Program-made: the position numbers and the translations under genes
Notes under the pieces: generated by a model
Told to the model about the DNA's origin: nothing
The model's database searches: none
What the model saw: only the letters and a program-made list of their open reading frames with translations
Shown here: positions 48,780 through 57,627 of the stretch, piece after piece
Numbering within the stretch: the stretch's first letter is position 1
Layout: the number at the start of each line of letters is the position of its first letter
Assembly: GCA_030535235.1 (NCBI GenBank)
Contig: JAUNCL010000006.1
Coordinates: forward strand, 1 to 64,000
Source of the DNA: Bacillota bacterium
GTDB lineage: Bacteria; Bacillota; Clostridia; Oscillospirales; Oscillospiraceae
Length of the DNA: 64,000 bases
Direction: 5' to 3'

Positions 48780-51104
48780 ATGGTTCTGGAGATCCGCAAG
48801 CGCGACGGACGGCTGGTTCCGTTCCATGAAAATAAGATCGCCGAGGCCATCAACAAGGCCTTTGAGGCTACCTACAAGCCCGGCTACGAAGAGACGGCCG
48901 CCCGGCTGGCCCACGAGGTGGCCTCCATTCTGGAGGTGGAGGGCGGCCAGTGCCCCGACGTGGAACACATCCAGGACATCGTGGAGCGGGTCCTCATGGA
49001 CAACGGCTACGTGCAGACCGCCAAGGCCTACATCCTGTACCGCTCCGAGCGCAGCCGCGCCCGGGAGATGAACACCCGCCTGATGAAGATCTACGAGGAC
49101 ATCACCTTCTCCTCCGCCAAGGACAGCGACATCAAGCGGGAGAACGCCAACATCGACGGTGACACCGCCATGGGCACCATGCTGAAGTACGGCAGCGAGG
49201 GGTCCAAGCAGTTCTACCAGATGTTCGTCATGAAGCCCGAGCACGCAGCCGCCCACCAGAGCGGCGACATCCACATCCACGACATGGACTTCGCCCCCAT
49301 GGGGACCACCACCTGCACCCAGATCGACCTGATCAAGCTCTTCGAAGGGGGCTTCTCCACCGGCCACGGCACCCTCCGGGAGCCCAACGACATCTCCTCC
49401 TACACCGCCCTGGCCTGCATCGCCGTCCAGTCCAACCAGAACGACCAGCACGGCGGCCAGTCCATTGTGAACTTCGACTACAGCATGGCCATCGGCGTTC
49501 GGAAGACCTTCAAGCGGATTTACCGCCAGAACCTGGCCCGGGCCCTGATGCTCCTGGCCGGACAGGAGGACCCCGAGTCCGCCGTCAAGGAGAACATCCA
49601 GAAGCTGGAGGCCGAGACCGGCCTCTACCCCAAGCTGGAGGACTGCGAGGCCTACTTCCAGGCGGAACTGCCCTTCCTCACCGAGAACTACGGCCTGGAC
49701 GAGGCGGCCGCCCGGAAATGCCAGGACTTCGCCCACTACCGGGCCGTGAAGGAGACCGACCGGGCCACCTATCAGGCCATGGAGGCCCTCATCCACAACC
49801 TGAACACCATGCACTCCCGGGCCGGCGCCCAGACCCCCTTCTCCTCCATCAACTACGGCATGGACACCAGCCCCGAGGGCCGCATGGTCATGAAGAACAT
49901 CATGCTTACCACCGAGGCCGGCCTGGGCAACGGCGAGACCCCCATCTTCCCCATCCAGATCTTCCGGGTGAAGGAGGGCGTCAACTACAACCCCGGCGAG
50001 CCCAACTACGACCTCTTCCAGCTGGCCATCCGGTGCTCCGCCAAGCGGCTCTTCCCCAACTTCTCCTTCGTGGACGCCCCCTTTAACCTGCAGTACTACA
50101 AGCCCGGCCATCCCGAGACCGAGATCGCCTACATGGGCTGCCGCACCCGGGTCATCGGCAACATCCATGACCCCCAGCGGGAGATCTGCAACGGCCGGGG
50201 CAACCTGTCCTTCACTACCATCAACCTGCCCCGCCTGGGCATCAAGGCCAAGGGGGACCTGAACGTCTTCTTCGAGAGTCTGGACCACATGCTGGACCTG
50301 GCAGTGGAGCAGCTGCTGGAGCGCTTCGAGTTCCAGTGCCGCAAGAAGGTCAAAAACGCCCCCTTCCTCATGGGCCAGGGCGTCTGGATCGACTCCGACG
50401 ACCTGGACTGGGATGACGAGGTCCGGGAGGTCCTGAAGCACGGCACCCTGTCCGTGGGTTTCATCGGTCTGGCCGAGACTCTGAAGGTCCTCATCGGCGA
50501 GCACCACGGCGAGAGCGAGAAGGCCCGCATCCTGGGCCTGGAGATCATCGGCCACATGCGGGCCCGGATGGATGAGGAGAGCCGGAAGCGTCAGCTCAAC
50601 TTCTCCCTGCTGGCCACCCCCGCCGAGGGTCTCTCCGGCCGCTTTGTGAAGATCGATAAGGAGAAGTACGGCGTCATCGAGGGGGTCACCGACCGGGACT
50701 ACTACACCAACTCCTTCCACGTGCCGGTGTACTACCCCATCTCTGCCTATGACAAGATCGCCATCGAGGCCCCCTACCACGGCCTCACCAACGCCGGCCA
50801 TATCAGCTACATCGAGATGGACGGCGACCCCACCGAGAACCTGGAGGCATTCGAGAAGGTCATCCGCTGCATGAAGGAGAAAGGCATCGGCTACGGCTCC
50901 GTGAACCATCCCGTGGACCGGGACCCGGTCTGCGGCTTCTCCGGCATCATCGGGGATCAGTGCCCCGGCTGCGGCCGGCGGGAGCGGGATGACGTTCCCT
51001 TCGAGCGCATCCGCCGGATCACCGGCTATCTGGTGGGCACCCTGGACCGCTTCAACAACGCCAAGAGGGCCGAGGAGCACGACCGGGTCAAGCACAACGT
51101 TTGA
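48780..51104 (+). CDS. nrdD: Anaerobic ribonucleoside-triphosphate reductase (class III)
   Basis: A glycyl-radical enzyme of 774 residues that reduces ribonucleoside triphosphates to dNTPs without oxygen. The N-terminal ATP-cone (LEIRKRDGRLVPFHENKIAEAI, in part) gives allosteric activity control. The catalytic barrel is complete, with HDMDFAPMGTTTCTQIDL and GRGNLSFTTINLPRLG. The zinc site is CGFSG...CPGCGRRE, and the radical glycine is Gly749 in RRITGYLVG. The start at 48780 has the RBS GGGAGGAGG. The activase gene nrdG does not follow within the window. Confidence 0.96.
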   Translation: MVLEIRKRDGRLVPFHENKIAEAINKAFEATYKPGYEETAARLAHEVASILEVEGGQCPDVEHIQDIVERVLMDNGYVQTAKAYILYRSERSRAREMNTRLMKIYEDITFSSAKDSDIKRENANIDGDTAMGTMLKYGSEGSKQFYQMFVMKPEHAAAHQSGDIHIHDMDFAPMGTTTCTQIDLIKLFEGGFSTGHGTLREPNDISSYTALACIAVQSNQNDQHGGQSIVNFDYSMAIGVRKTFKRIYRQNLARALMLLAGQEDPESAVKENIQKLEAETGLYPKLEDCEAYFQAELPFLTENYGLDEAAARKCQDFAHYRAVKETDRATYQAMEALIHNLNTMHSRAGAQTPFSSINYGMDTSPEGRMVMKNIMLTTEAGLGNGETPIFPIQIFRVKEGVNYNPGEPNYDLFQLAIRCSAKRLFPNFSFVDAPFNLQYYKPGHPETEIAYMGCRTRVIGNIHDPQREICNGRGNLSFTTINLPRLGIKAKGDLNVFFESLDHMLDLAVEQLLERFEFQCRKKVKNAPFLMGQGVWIDSDDLDWDDEVREVLKHGTLSVGFIGLAETLKVLIGEHHGESEKARILGLEIIGHMRARMDEESRKRQLNFSLLATPAEGLSGRFVKIDKEKYGVIEGVTDRDYYTNSFHVPVYYPISAYDKIAIEAPYHGLTNAGHISYIEMDGDPTENLEAFEKVIRCMKEKGIGYGSVNHPVDRDPVCGFSGIIGDQCPGCGRRERDDVPFERIRRITGYLVGTLDRFNNAKRAEEHDRVKHNV

Positions 51105-51166
51105 CCCCTTGGCGTCCCTGAGGGAAAGACACCGACGGGAAAATTTATCATGAAAGATTCGCTGCA

Positions 51167-51205
51167 GAAAGGAAGCGCGGGATATCCGGGCTTCCTTTCT
51201 TTTTG
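51167..51205 (+). terminator. Terminator of nrdD
   Basis: AGAAAGGAAG (51167-51176) pairs with CTTCCTTTCT (51191-51200) around an inner CGG/CCG part, followed by a T-run. Confidence 0.85.
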
Positions 51206-51311
51206 CAGTCTGCGTGTCATGGACAGCTGCCAGGGAAGGCCGGTTTCCGGGCAGATGGGAAATTCACCAGAAAAAGAGTACAATTTTTCTCGTTCTGGAA
51301 ACGAAATAGTC

Positions 51312-51340
51312 TTGTAAATTGACCGAGTCGGTACTATAAT
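51312..51340 (+). promoter_or_regulatory. Promoter of the NuoEF/GltD operon
   Basis: TTGTAA, 17-bp spacer, TATAAT. The 90-nt leader contains the inverted repeat TGTGAGGA/TCCTCACA (51365-51372, 51413-51420). The rest of 51105-51439 holds only the nrdD terminator. No Rex-like box was seen. Confidence 0.7.
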
Positions 51341-51439
51341 TGAAAGGAAAATGTTTGTCGAAGATGTGAGGAAATGAACGACCGACGAGAATAAGATGCA
51401 TAACCATATCCATCCTCACAAGTTAAAGGAGTGAAAATA

Positions 51440-53680
51440 ATGACCGAGTTTAAGTCAGGTGTCGATCTCTCTCTGATGGAAGGCGTACTCCGCCAGTATC
51501 AGGAGGATTCCACCAGTCTGATCATGATCCTGCAGCAGGCTCAGGCCATTTACGGCTATCTGCCCCAGGAAGTGATTTACCACGTGGCGGAGCGCACCGG
51601 CAACAGCCCCGCAAAGGTCATGGGCGTGGCTACCTTCTACAGCTATTTCCGCCTGAAGCCCATGGGCACCTATCAGATCATGCTGTGCGAGGGCACGGCC
51701 TGCCACGTGAACGGCGCGGAGCGTATCCGGGCTGCCATCACCCAGGAGCTGGGCATCCACAACGGGGAGACCACCGAGGACGGGATGTTTACCCTCAATG
51801 AGGTGGCCTGCCTGGGCTGCTGCTCCCTGGCCCCCGTCATGATGATCAACGGCGACACCTATGGCAACCTCACCCCGGAAAAGACCATCAACATCCTCCG
51901 GGAGCTCCGGAAGCGGGAGGCCGGCGACGGCATCCGCATCCTGGTAGGCCAGGGCAGCTGCGGCGTCTCCGCCGGCGCTTCCCGTGTGGCCAAGGTCCTG
52001 GCCGGCCATCAGGCTGCCACCGACAGCTTCACCGTGGAGAAGACCGGCTGTATCGGCATGTGCTACCTGGAGCCCATCGTGGATATCTACGAGGGCGATA
52101 AGCTCCTCCACCGGCTGGTCCGGGTCACTGAGACCGACGCCCTGGGCATCGTGGAGGCCGTCCGCAGCAAGGACTTCTCCAAGCTGGAGGCCATGTTCAT
52201 CAGCGACGAGGACGCCCGTTTCCTGAAGAAGCAGAAGCGGGTGGCCCTGAGCCACTGCGGCATCATCGACCCCACCAGCATTGACGACTACATCAACCAC
52301 GACGGCTATCAGGCCCTGGACAAGGCCCTGCGGATGACCCCCGAAGAGGTCATCGAGGAGATCAAGGTCTCCGGTCTGGCCGGCCGCGGCGGCGCAGGCT
52401 TCCCCACCTGGTTCAAGTGGAACGCCGCCCGTCAGGCCGAGGGGGAGAACAAGCACCTGATCTGCAACGCCGACGAGGGCGACCCCGGTGCGTTCATGGA
52501 CCGTGCCGTCATTGAGTCCGACCCCCACACCCTCATCGAGGGTATGCTCATCGGCGCCTACGCCATCGGCGCCAAGGATATGTACGTCTACATCCGTGCC
52601 GAGTACCCCCTGGCTGTGGATCACCTGGGTCAGGCCATCGAGCAGGCCCGGGCCCGCGGCCTGCTGGGGGAGAACATCCTGGGCACCGGCTTCTCCTGCG
52701 ATCTCCACATCAAGATCGGCGCAGGCGCCTTCGTCTGCGGCGAGGAGACCGCCCTCATTGAATCCATGGAGGGCAAGCGCGGCATGCCCCGCCTGAAGCC
52801 TCCCTTCCCCGCCCAGAGCGGCTATCTCAACGAGCCCTCCAACATCAACAACGTGGAGACCTTCGCCAACGTGGCCTGGATCATCCGCAACGGCGGCGCA
52901 GCCTTTGCCGCCATGGGCACCGAGAACTCCAAGGGCACCAAGGTCTTCGCTCTGACCGGTAAGGTCCAGCGGGGCGGCCTGGTGGAGGTCCCCATGGGCA
53001 ACAGCCTGAAGGACGTCATCTTCGACATCGCCGGCGGCATCAAGAACGGCCGGAAGTACAAGGCGGTCCAGATGGGCGGCCCCTCCGGCGGCTGTATCCC
53101 CGCCGAGCTGGTGGAGACCCCCATCGACTACAAGGCTCTCTCCGCCACCGGCGCCATCATGGGCTCCGGCGGCATGGTGGTCATGGACGACACCACCTGT
53201 ATGGTGAACATCGCCCGGTTCTTCCTGGACTTCACCGCCCGGGAATCCTGCGGCAAGTGCGTCCCCTGCCGTATCGGCACCACCCGCATGAAGGAGATCC
53301 TGGACCGCATCTGCGAGGGCAAGGGCCAGGAAGGCGACATCGAAATGCTGGAAGAGCTCTGCGTGTCCATCAAGGACGGCGCCCTCTGCGGCCTGGGTCA
53401 GACGGCCCCCAACCCCGTCCTCACCACCATCCGCTACTTCCGCGACGAGTATGAGGCCCACATCCGGGACAAGAAATGTCCCGCCTGCGAGTGCTCCGCT
53501 CTGCTGACCATTAAGATCGATCCGGTGAACTGCAAGGGCTGTACCCTCTGCGCCCGGAAGTGTCCCGTGGAGTGCATCAGCGGCGAGCGCAAGGAGCCCC
53601 ATGTCATCAACCAGGACGCCTGCATCAAGTGCAAGCAGTGCGTGAGTTCCTGTAAGTTCGACGCCATTATCGTGGAGTAA
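51440..53680 (+). CDS. Fused NuoE-NuoF-type NADH-dependent flavoprotein (HydCB/StnAB-like)
   Basis: A 746-residue fusion. Residues 1-160 are NuoE/HydC-like with a [2Fe-2S] site (Cys83, Cys88, Cys124, Cys128). Residues about 165-225 form a second thioredoxin-like [2Fe-2S] site (GSCGVSAG, KTGCIGMC). Then a NuoF/HydB flavoprotein follows with FMN and NADH motifs (GRGGAGFPTWFKW, GAGAFVCGEETALIESMEGK) and a [4Fe-4S] motif (ESCGKCVPCRIGTTRM). The C-terminus carries two ferredoxin clusters (CKGCTLCARKCPVEC, CIKCKQCVSSCKFDA). Such modules oxidise or reduce NADH in electron-bifurcating hydrogenases, formate dehydrogenases and Stn-type transhydrogenases. The H-cluster subunit is absent here, and a GltD-like gene follows. 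Confidence 0.88.
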   Translation: MTEFKSGVDLSLMEGVLRQYQEDSTSLIMILQQAQAIYGYLPQEVIYHVAERTGNSPAKVMGVATFYSYFRLKPMGTYQIMLCEGTACHVNGAERIRAAITQELGIHNGETTEDGMFTLNEVACLGCCSLAPVMMINGDTYGNLTPEKTINILRELRKREAGDGIRILVGQGSCGVSAGASRVAKVLAGHQAATDSFTVEKTGCIGMCYLEPIVDIYEGDKLLHRLVRVTETDALGIVEAVRSKDFSKLEAMFISDEDARFLKKQKRVALSHCGIIDPTSIDDYINHDGYQALDKALRMTPEEVIEEIKVSGLAGRGGAGFPTWFKWNAARQAEGENKHLICNADEGDPGAFMDRAVIESDPHTLIEGMLIGAYAIGAKDMYVYIRAEYPLAVDHLGQAIEQARARGLLGENILGTGFSCDLHIKIGAGAFVCGEETALIESMEGKRGMPRLKPPFPAQSGYLNEPSNINNVETFANVAWIIRNGGAAFAAMGTENSKGTKVFALTGKVQRGGLVEVPMGNSLKDVIFDIAGGIKNGRKYKAVQMGGPSGGCIPAELVETPIDYKALSATGAIMGSGGMVVMDDTTCMVNIARFFLDFTARESCGKCVPCRIGTTRMKEILDRICEGKGQEGDIEMLEELCVSIKDGALCGLGQTAPNPVLTTIRYFRDEYEAHIRDKKCPACECSALLTIKIDPVNCKGCTLCARKCPVECISGERKEPHVINQDACIKCKQCVSSCKFDAIIVE

Positions 53681-53697
53681 GAAAGGAGGGTGTCATT

Positions 53698-55755
53698 ATG
53701 AAGAAGATCAAAGTAACCATCAATGGTCAGGTCTGCACCGGCACCCCCGGCCAGACGCTGCTCCAGATCGCCGAAGCCAACGGCATCCAGATCCCCAACC
53801 TCTGCCACAACAGCGAGCTGAAGCACTACGGCGGCTGCTCCCTGTGCGTGGTGGAGGCCGAGAACAGCCCCAAGCTGCTGCGGGCCTGCGCCACCATCGC
53901 CACCGACGGCATGGTCATCAACACCGAGTCCGAGCGGGTGGTCCGCACCCGGAAGACCAGCATTGAGCTGCTGATGAGCGACCACGACGGCGACTGCCGC
54001 GGTCCCTGCGTGCTGAAATGTCCCGCCAGCGTCAACGCCCAGGGCTACATCCAGGCCATCGCCCGGGGCGACGACAAGGAGGCCGTGCGCATCCTGAAGG
54101 AGCGCCTGCCCATCCCCGCCTCCATCGGCCGTGTCTGCCCCCATCCCTGCGAGGGCGGCTGCCGCCGGCAGATGGTGGAGGAGTCCATCTCCATCTCTTA
54201 TCTGAAGTATTTCGCCGCGGACAACGTCATCAAGGCCGGCGGCTATCTGCCCGCCAAGGCTGCCTCCACCGGCAAGCGGGTGGGCATCATCGGCGGCGGC
54301 CCCGGCGGCCTCACCGCAGCCTACTACCTGTCCCTGAAGGGCCACCGGATCACCATCGTGGACGCCATGCCCCAGATGGGCGGCATGCTGCGCTACGGGA
54401 TCCCCGAGTACCGCCTGCCCAAGGCCGTCCTGGACGAGGAGATCGCTGAGATCGCCTCCCTGGGCGTGGAAATGAAGAACAACTACCGCATCGGCGTGGA
54501 CGCATCCTTCGAGGAGTTCAAGTCCAAGTATGACGCTGTGGTCCTGGCCATCGGCGCCTGGTCCAGCATGCCCGTGGGCTGCCCCGGCGAGGAGCTGGAG
54601 GGCGTCATGGGCGGCATCGACTTCCTGCAGAGAGTGGCCCTGGGCCAGAAGCCGGACATCGGCGACAAGGTGGCCGTGGTGGGCGGCGGCAACACCGCCA
54701 TGGACGCCTGCCGCACCGCCGTCCGTCTGGGCGCCAAGGAGGTCTACGTGGTCTACCGCCGCACCGAGAAGGAAATGCCCGCCGAGCAGATCGAGATCGA
54801 CGAGGCCCGGGAAGAGGGCGTGGTCTTCAAGTTCCTGACCAACCCCGCCGAGATCGTGGGCGAGAACGGCAAGGTCAAGGAGATCAAGCTCCAGGTCATG
54901 GAGCTGGGTGAGCCTGACGAGTCTGGCCGCCGCCGTCCCGTCCCCGTGGAGGGCAAGTTCGAGGTCCTGCCGGTCTCCTGCGTCATCGCCGCCATCGGCC
55001 AGAAGGCCAACGTGGCCGGCTTCAAGGGCGTGGAGCTCAACCGCAAGGGCATCATCGCCGCCGACGAGACCAGCTACCGCACCTCCATGGAGGGGGTCTT
55101 CGCTGTGGGCGACGCCACCAACAACGGCGCCTCCATCGCCATCGAGGCCATCGGCGAGGCCCGCCGCTGCTCCAAGGTGGTGGATCTGTACCTGAACGGC
55201 GTGGAAGTGCCTTACCGCAAGACCTATCTGTCCGTGAAGCAGGTGACCCCCGAGTACTTCAAGGGCTACATCAAGCTGCCTCGGGCCAAGATGCCCACCC
55301 GGGACCCCGAGGAGCGCAAGCACGACTTCCAGGAAATCAACCTGGGCTTCTCCGAGGCCCAGGCCCGTGCCGAGGCATCCCGCTGCCTGGACTGTGGCTG
55401 CCACGACTTCGAGGAGTGCAAGCTCATCCGCTGCGCCAACCTGTACGAGCTGCAGCCCCAGCGCATTGAGCGCCTCCGGGGCGACGGCAAGATCCACCCC
55501 TCCTACAAGGAGAAGCGGCTGGTGGCCATCGAGCGGGACCAGGGCAAGTGCATCCTCTGCGGCCAGTGCGTCCGGATCTGCGACGAAGTGGTGGGCAAGG
55601 GCATCATCGACCTGGTGGGCCGCGGCTTCGAGACCGCCATCAAGCCCGAGTTCCTCAAGAGCGACGCCATCAAGGGCTGCGTGGACTGCCTGAAGTGCGC
55701 CCAGGCCTGCCCCACCGGCACCCTGCGCATCCGGGAAAACGAGCTGGAAGACTGA
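53698..55755 (+). CDS. GltD-like FAD/NAD(P)-binding Fe-S protein (Stn/Nfn-type partner)
   Basis: A 685-residue protein with an N-terminal plant-type [2Fe-2S] domain (Cys36, Cys47, Cys50, Cys64), a HydA-like His/Cys-rich stretch (HDGDCRGPCVLKCPASVNAQGY, in parts), a GltD/NfnB-like FAD and NAD(P) module (GIIGGGPGGLTAAYYLSLKG, VAVVGGGNTAMDACRTAVRLG, with GVFAVGDATN), and a C-terminal ferredoxin part (CILCGQCVRICDEVVG, CVDCLKCAQACPTG). With the NuoEF fusion 17 bp upstream it probably forms an NADH, NADPH and ferredoxin bifurcating transhydrogenase resembling Stn of Sporomusa; this is an inference. Alternatives are a glutamate-synthase-like or formate-dehydrogenase partner. Confidence 0.85.
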   Translation: MKKIKVTINGQVCTGTPGQTLLQIAEANGIQIPNLCHNSELKHYGGCSLCVVEAENSPKLLRACATIATDGMVINTESERVVRTRKTSIELLMSDHDGDCRGPCVLKCPASVNAQGYIQAIARGDDKEAVRILKERLPIPASIGRVCPHPCEGGCRRQMVEESISISYLKYFAADNVIKAGGYLPAKAASTGKRVGIIGGGPGGLTAAYYLSLKGHRITIVDAMPQMGGMLRYGIPEYRLPKAVLDEEIAEIASLGVEMKNNYRIGVDASFEEFKSKYDAVVLAIGAWSSMPVGCPGEELEGVMGGIDFLQRVALGQKPDIGDKVAVVGGGNTAMDACRTAVRLGAKEVYVVYRRTEKEMPAEQIEIDEAREEGVVFKFLTNPAEIVGENGKVKEIKLQVMELGEPDESGRRRPVPVEGKFEVLPVSCVIAAIGQKANVAGFKGVELNRKGIIAADETSYRTSMEGVFAVGDATNNGASIAIEAIGEARRCSKVVDLYLNGVEVPYRKTYLSVKQVTPEYFKGYIKLPRAKMPTRDPEERKHDFQEINLGFSEAQARAEASRCLDCGCHDFEECKLIRCANLYELQPQRIERLRGDGKIHPSYKEKRLVAIERDQGKCILCGQCVRICDEVVGKGIIDLVGRGFETAIKPEFLKSDAIKGCVDCLKCAQACPTGTLRIRENELED

Positions 55756-55788
55756 GCCAAAATCCAGAATCCTCTGTTAAAGCCAAAA

Positions 55789-55822
55789 GAGAAAGCGCCC
55801 GAATTCATTCGGGCGCTTTCTC
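55789..55822. terminator. Perfect stem-loop after the flavoprotein operon
   Basis: 15-bp arms GAGAAAGCGCCCGAA/TTCGGGCGCTTTCTC with loop TTCA. Confidence 0.8.
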
Positions 55823-55835
55823 GCGTTAGATATGG

Positions 55836-55869
55836 AAACGCCGGAACGGGTGGTACCGTTCCGGCGTTT
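55836..55869 (-). terminator. Terminator of the TrpXYZ-like ABC operon
   Basis: AAACGCCGGAACGG (55836-55849) pairs with CCGTTCCGGCGTTT (55856-55869); it lies 5 bp beyond the ATPase stop. The T-tract is short. Confidence 0.7.
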
Positions 55870-55873
55870 GGTG

Positions 55874-56653
55874 TTATTCGGACAGGAGCATGCGGTCGTT
55901 TTCGATGTTGAACTTCTCCAGCAGGTCCCGGACGGTGAGGTTTTTCTTCTCCTCCCCCCGGATGTCCACCACCACCCGGCCGGCGTCCATCATGATGAGG
56001 CGGTTGCCGTACTGGATGGCGTTCTTCATGTTGTGGGTGACCATGAGGGTGGTGAGCTTGTCCCGGGCCACGATCTCCTCGGTGAGCTGGAGAACCTTGT
56101 CGGCGGTCTTGGGGTCCAGGGCGGCGGTGTGCTCGTCCAGCAGCAGCAGGTCGGGCTTTTTCAGGGTGGCCATCAGCAGGGTCAGGGCCTGACGCTGGCC
56201 GCCGGACAGCAGACCCACCTTGCTGGTCATGCGGTCCTCCAGGCCTAAGCCCAGGGTGGCCAGCTGCTCCCGGTAGAGGGCCCGCTCCTGGGCGTGGATG
56301 CCCCGGCCCAGGCCCCGGCTCTGTCCCCGGCGGTTGGCCAGGGCCAGGTTCTCCTCAATGCCCATGGTGGCGGCGGTGCCCATCATGGGGTCCTGGAACA
56401 CCCGGCCCAGATACTTGGCCCGCTTGTGCTCCGGCAGGTTGGTGAGGTTTACCCCCTTCAGGGTGATGGTGCCGGCGTCGGCAGGAAAGACGCCGGAGAT
56501 CAGGTTCAGCATGGTGGATTTGCCTGCGCCGTTGCCGCCGATGATGGTGACGAAGTCCCCATCCTCCAGGGTGAGGTTCAGGCCGTTGATGGCCCGCTTC
56601 TCGTTGACGGTGCCGGCGTTGAAGGTTTTATAGAGTCCTTTGAGTTCCAGCAT
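55874..56653 (-). CDS. ABC transporter ATP-binding protein (TrpZ-like)
   Basis: A 259-residue ATPase with Walker A GGNGAGKST (39-47), signature LLSGGQRQ, and the unusual Walker B LLLLDEHTAALDPKTAD, with His in place of Pro after DE, typical for importers of the TrpXYZ/PF04392 group. It starts at 56653, with the RBS AAAGGAGG, one base inside the permease stop. A longer in-frame extension upstream is an out-of-frame reading of the permease gene. It energises uptake with the permease and lipoprotein encoded upstream. Confidence 0.92.
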   Translation of the reverse strand: MLELKGLYKTFNAGTVNEKRAINGLNLTLEDGDFVTIIGGNGAGKSTMLNLISGVFPADAGTITLKGVNLTNLPEHKRAKYLGRVFQDPMMGTAATMGIEENLALANRRGQSRGLGRGIHAQERALYREQLATLGLGLEDRMTSKVGLLSGGQRQALTLLMATLKKPDLLLLDEHTAALDPKTADKVLQLTEEIVARDKLTTLMVTHNMKNAIQYGNRLIMMDAGRVVVDIRGEEKKNLTVRDLLEKFNIENDRMLLSE

Positions 56654-57600
56654 CACGGTTCCTCCTTTCCGGCAGGGGCGGCCTTGGTGGGCCGGCGGAA
56701 ATACTTCCCCTTCCAGTAGGGGACGGCCAGGAAGATGGCCACCACCACGGCGGAGAGAAGCTTGAGCAGGTTGGCGTCCAGACCCAGCTGGATGACGATC
56801 TGGATGACCACATAGTAGATGACCGAGCCGAAGACCACCGCCAGCAGCTTCAGGGCGAAGTTGCGGAAGATGCGGCTGAAAACCGCCTCGCCGATGATGA
56901 CGGCGGCCAGACCGATGACGATGGCGCCCCGGCCCATGCTCACATCGGCGAAGCCCTGGTACTGGCTCAGCAGGGCGCCGGAGAAGGCCACCAGGCCGTT
57001 GGAGAGCATCAGGCCCAGGACCTTGTTCAGGTCGGTGTTGATGCCCTGGGCGCGGCTCATGTTGGGGTTGGCGCCGGTGGCCCGGATGGAGCAGCCCAGC
57101 TCGGTGCCGAAGAACCAGTAGAGCACGGCAATCAGCACCACGATGTGGATGGAGAACATGATGTGGGGGTTGCCCAGGATGGCCTGCTTCACCCACCGCA
57201 GGGAGATGAGCAGGTCATACTTGTCCACGTTGATGGCCTGGTTGGCCTTGCCCATGATTTTCAGGTTGATGGAGTAGAGGGAAAGCTGGGTCAGAATACC
57301 GGCCAGGATGGCGGGGATGCCCATGAAGGTGTGGAACAGGCCGGTCATGAGGCCGGTGAGCAGGCCGGCCACGGTGGCGATGAGCATGGCCAGCCACACG
57401 TTGCAGCCGGAGAGCATCATCATAATGCACACGGCACCGCCGGTGCAGAGGGAGCCATCCACGGTCAGGTCGGCCACATCCAGGATGCGGAAGGTGATGT
57501 ACACGCCGATGGCCATGATGCCCCAGATCAGCCCCTGGGCCACCGCCCCGGGCAGGGCGCCGGGGATGGTCAGGAGCTTTGCAAGCAGAGTTTCAAACAC
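56653..57600 (-). CDS. ABC transporter permease (TrpY-like)
   Basis: A 315-residue permease of the branched-chain amino-acid/BPD_transp_2 type with about eight to nine membrane segments: GLIWGIMAIGVYITFRILDVADLTVDGS is characteristic (excerpts), with MSRAQGINTDLNKVLGLMLSNGLVAFSGALLSQYQGFADVSMG-like features (in parts: AQGINTDLNKVLGLMLSNG, LLSQYQGFADVSMGRGA). The start is GTG at 57600 with the RBS GGGAGG. The encoded unit is binding protein-permease-ATPase, a tryptophan/tyrosine-type importer by family. Confidence 0.9.
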   Translation of the reverse strand: MFETLLAKLLTIPGALPGAVAQGLIWGIMAIGVYITFRILDVADLTVDGSLCTGGAVCIMMMLSGCNVWLAMLIATVAGLLTGLMTGLFHTFMGIPAILAGILTQLSLYSINLKIMGKANQAINVDKYDLLISLRWVKQAILGNPHIMFSIHIVVLIAVLYWFFGTELGCSIRATGANPNMSRAQGINTDLNKVLGLMLSNGLVAFSGALLSQYQGFADVSMGRGAIVIGLAAVIIGEAVFSRIFRNFALKLLAVVFGSVIYYVVIQIVIQLGLDANLLKLLSAVVVAIFLAVPYWKGKYFRRPTKAAPAGKEEP

Positions 57601-57627
57601 GTTAAGTCCTCCCAAATGATTTCTTTC

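Noticed and set aside
53434..55497. 687-codon antisense frame under the GltD-like gene (and similar long antisense frames under the NuoEF, nrdD and ilvBC genes)
   Set aside because: Same codon-bias artefact; no family pattern and no ribosome binding site.
55874..57196. A 440-residue version of the TrpZ-like ATPase
   Set aside because: The extra N-terminus is an out-of-frame reading of the permease gene; a clear RBS and family start exist at 56653.
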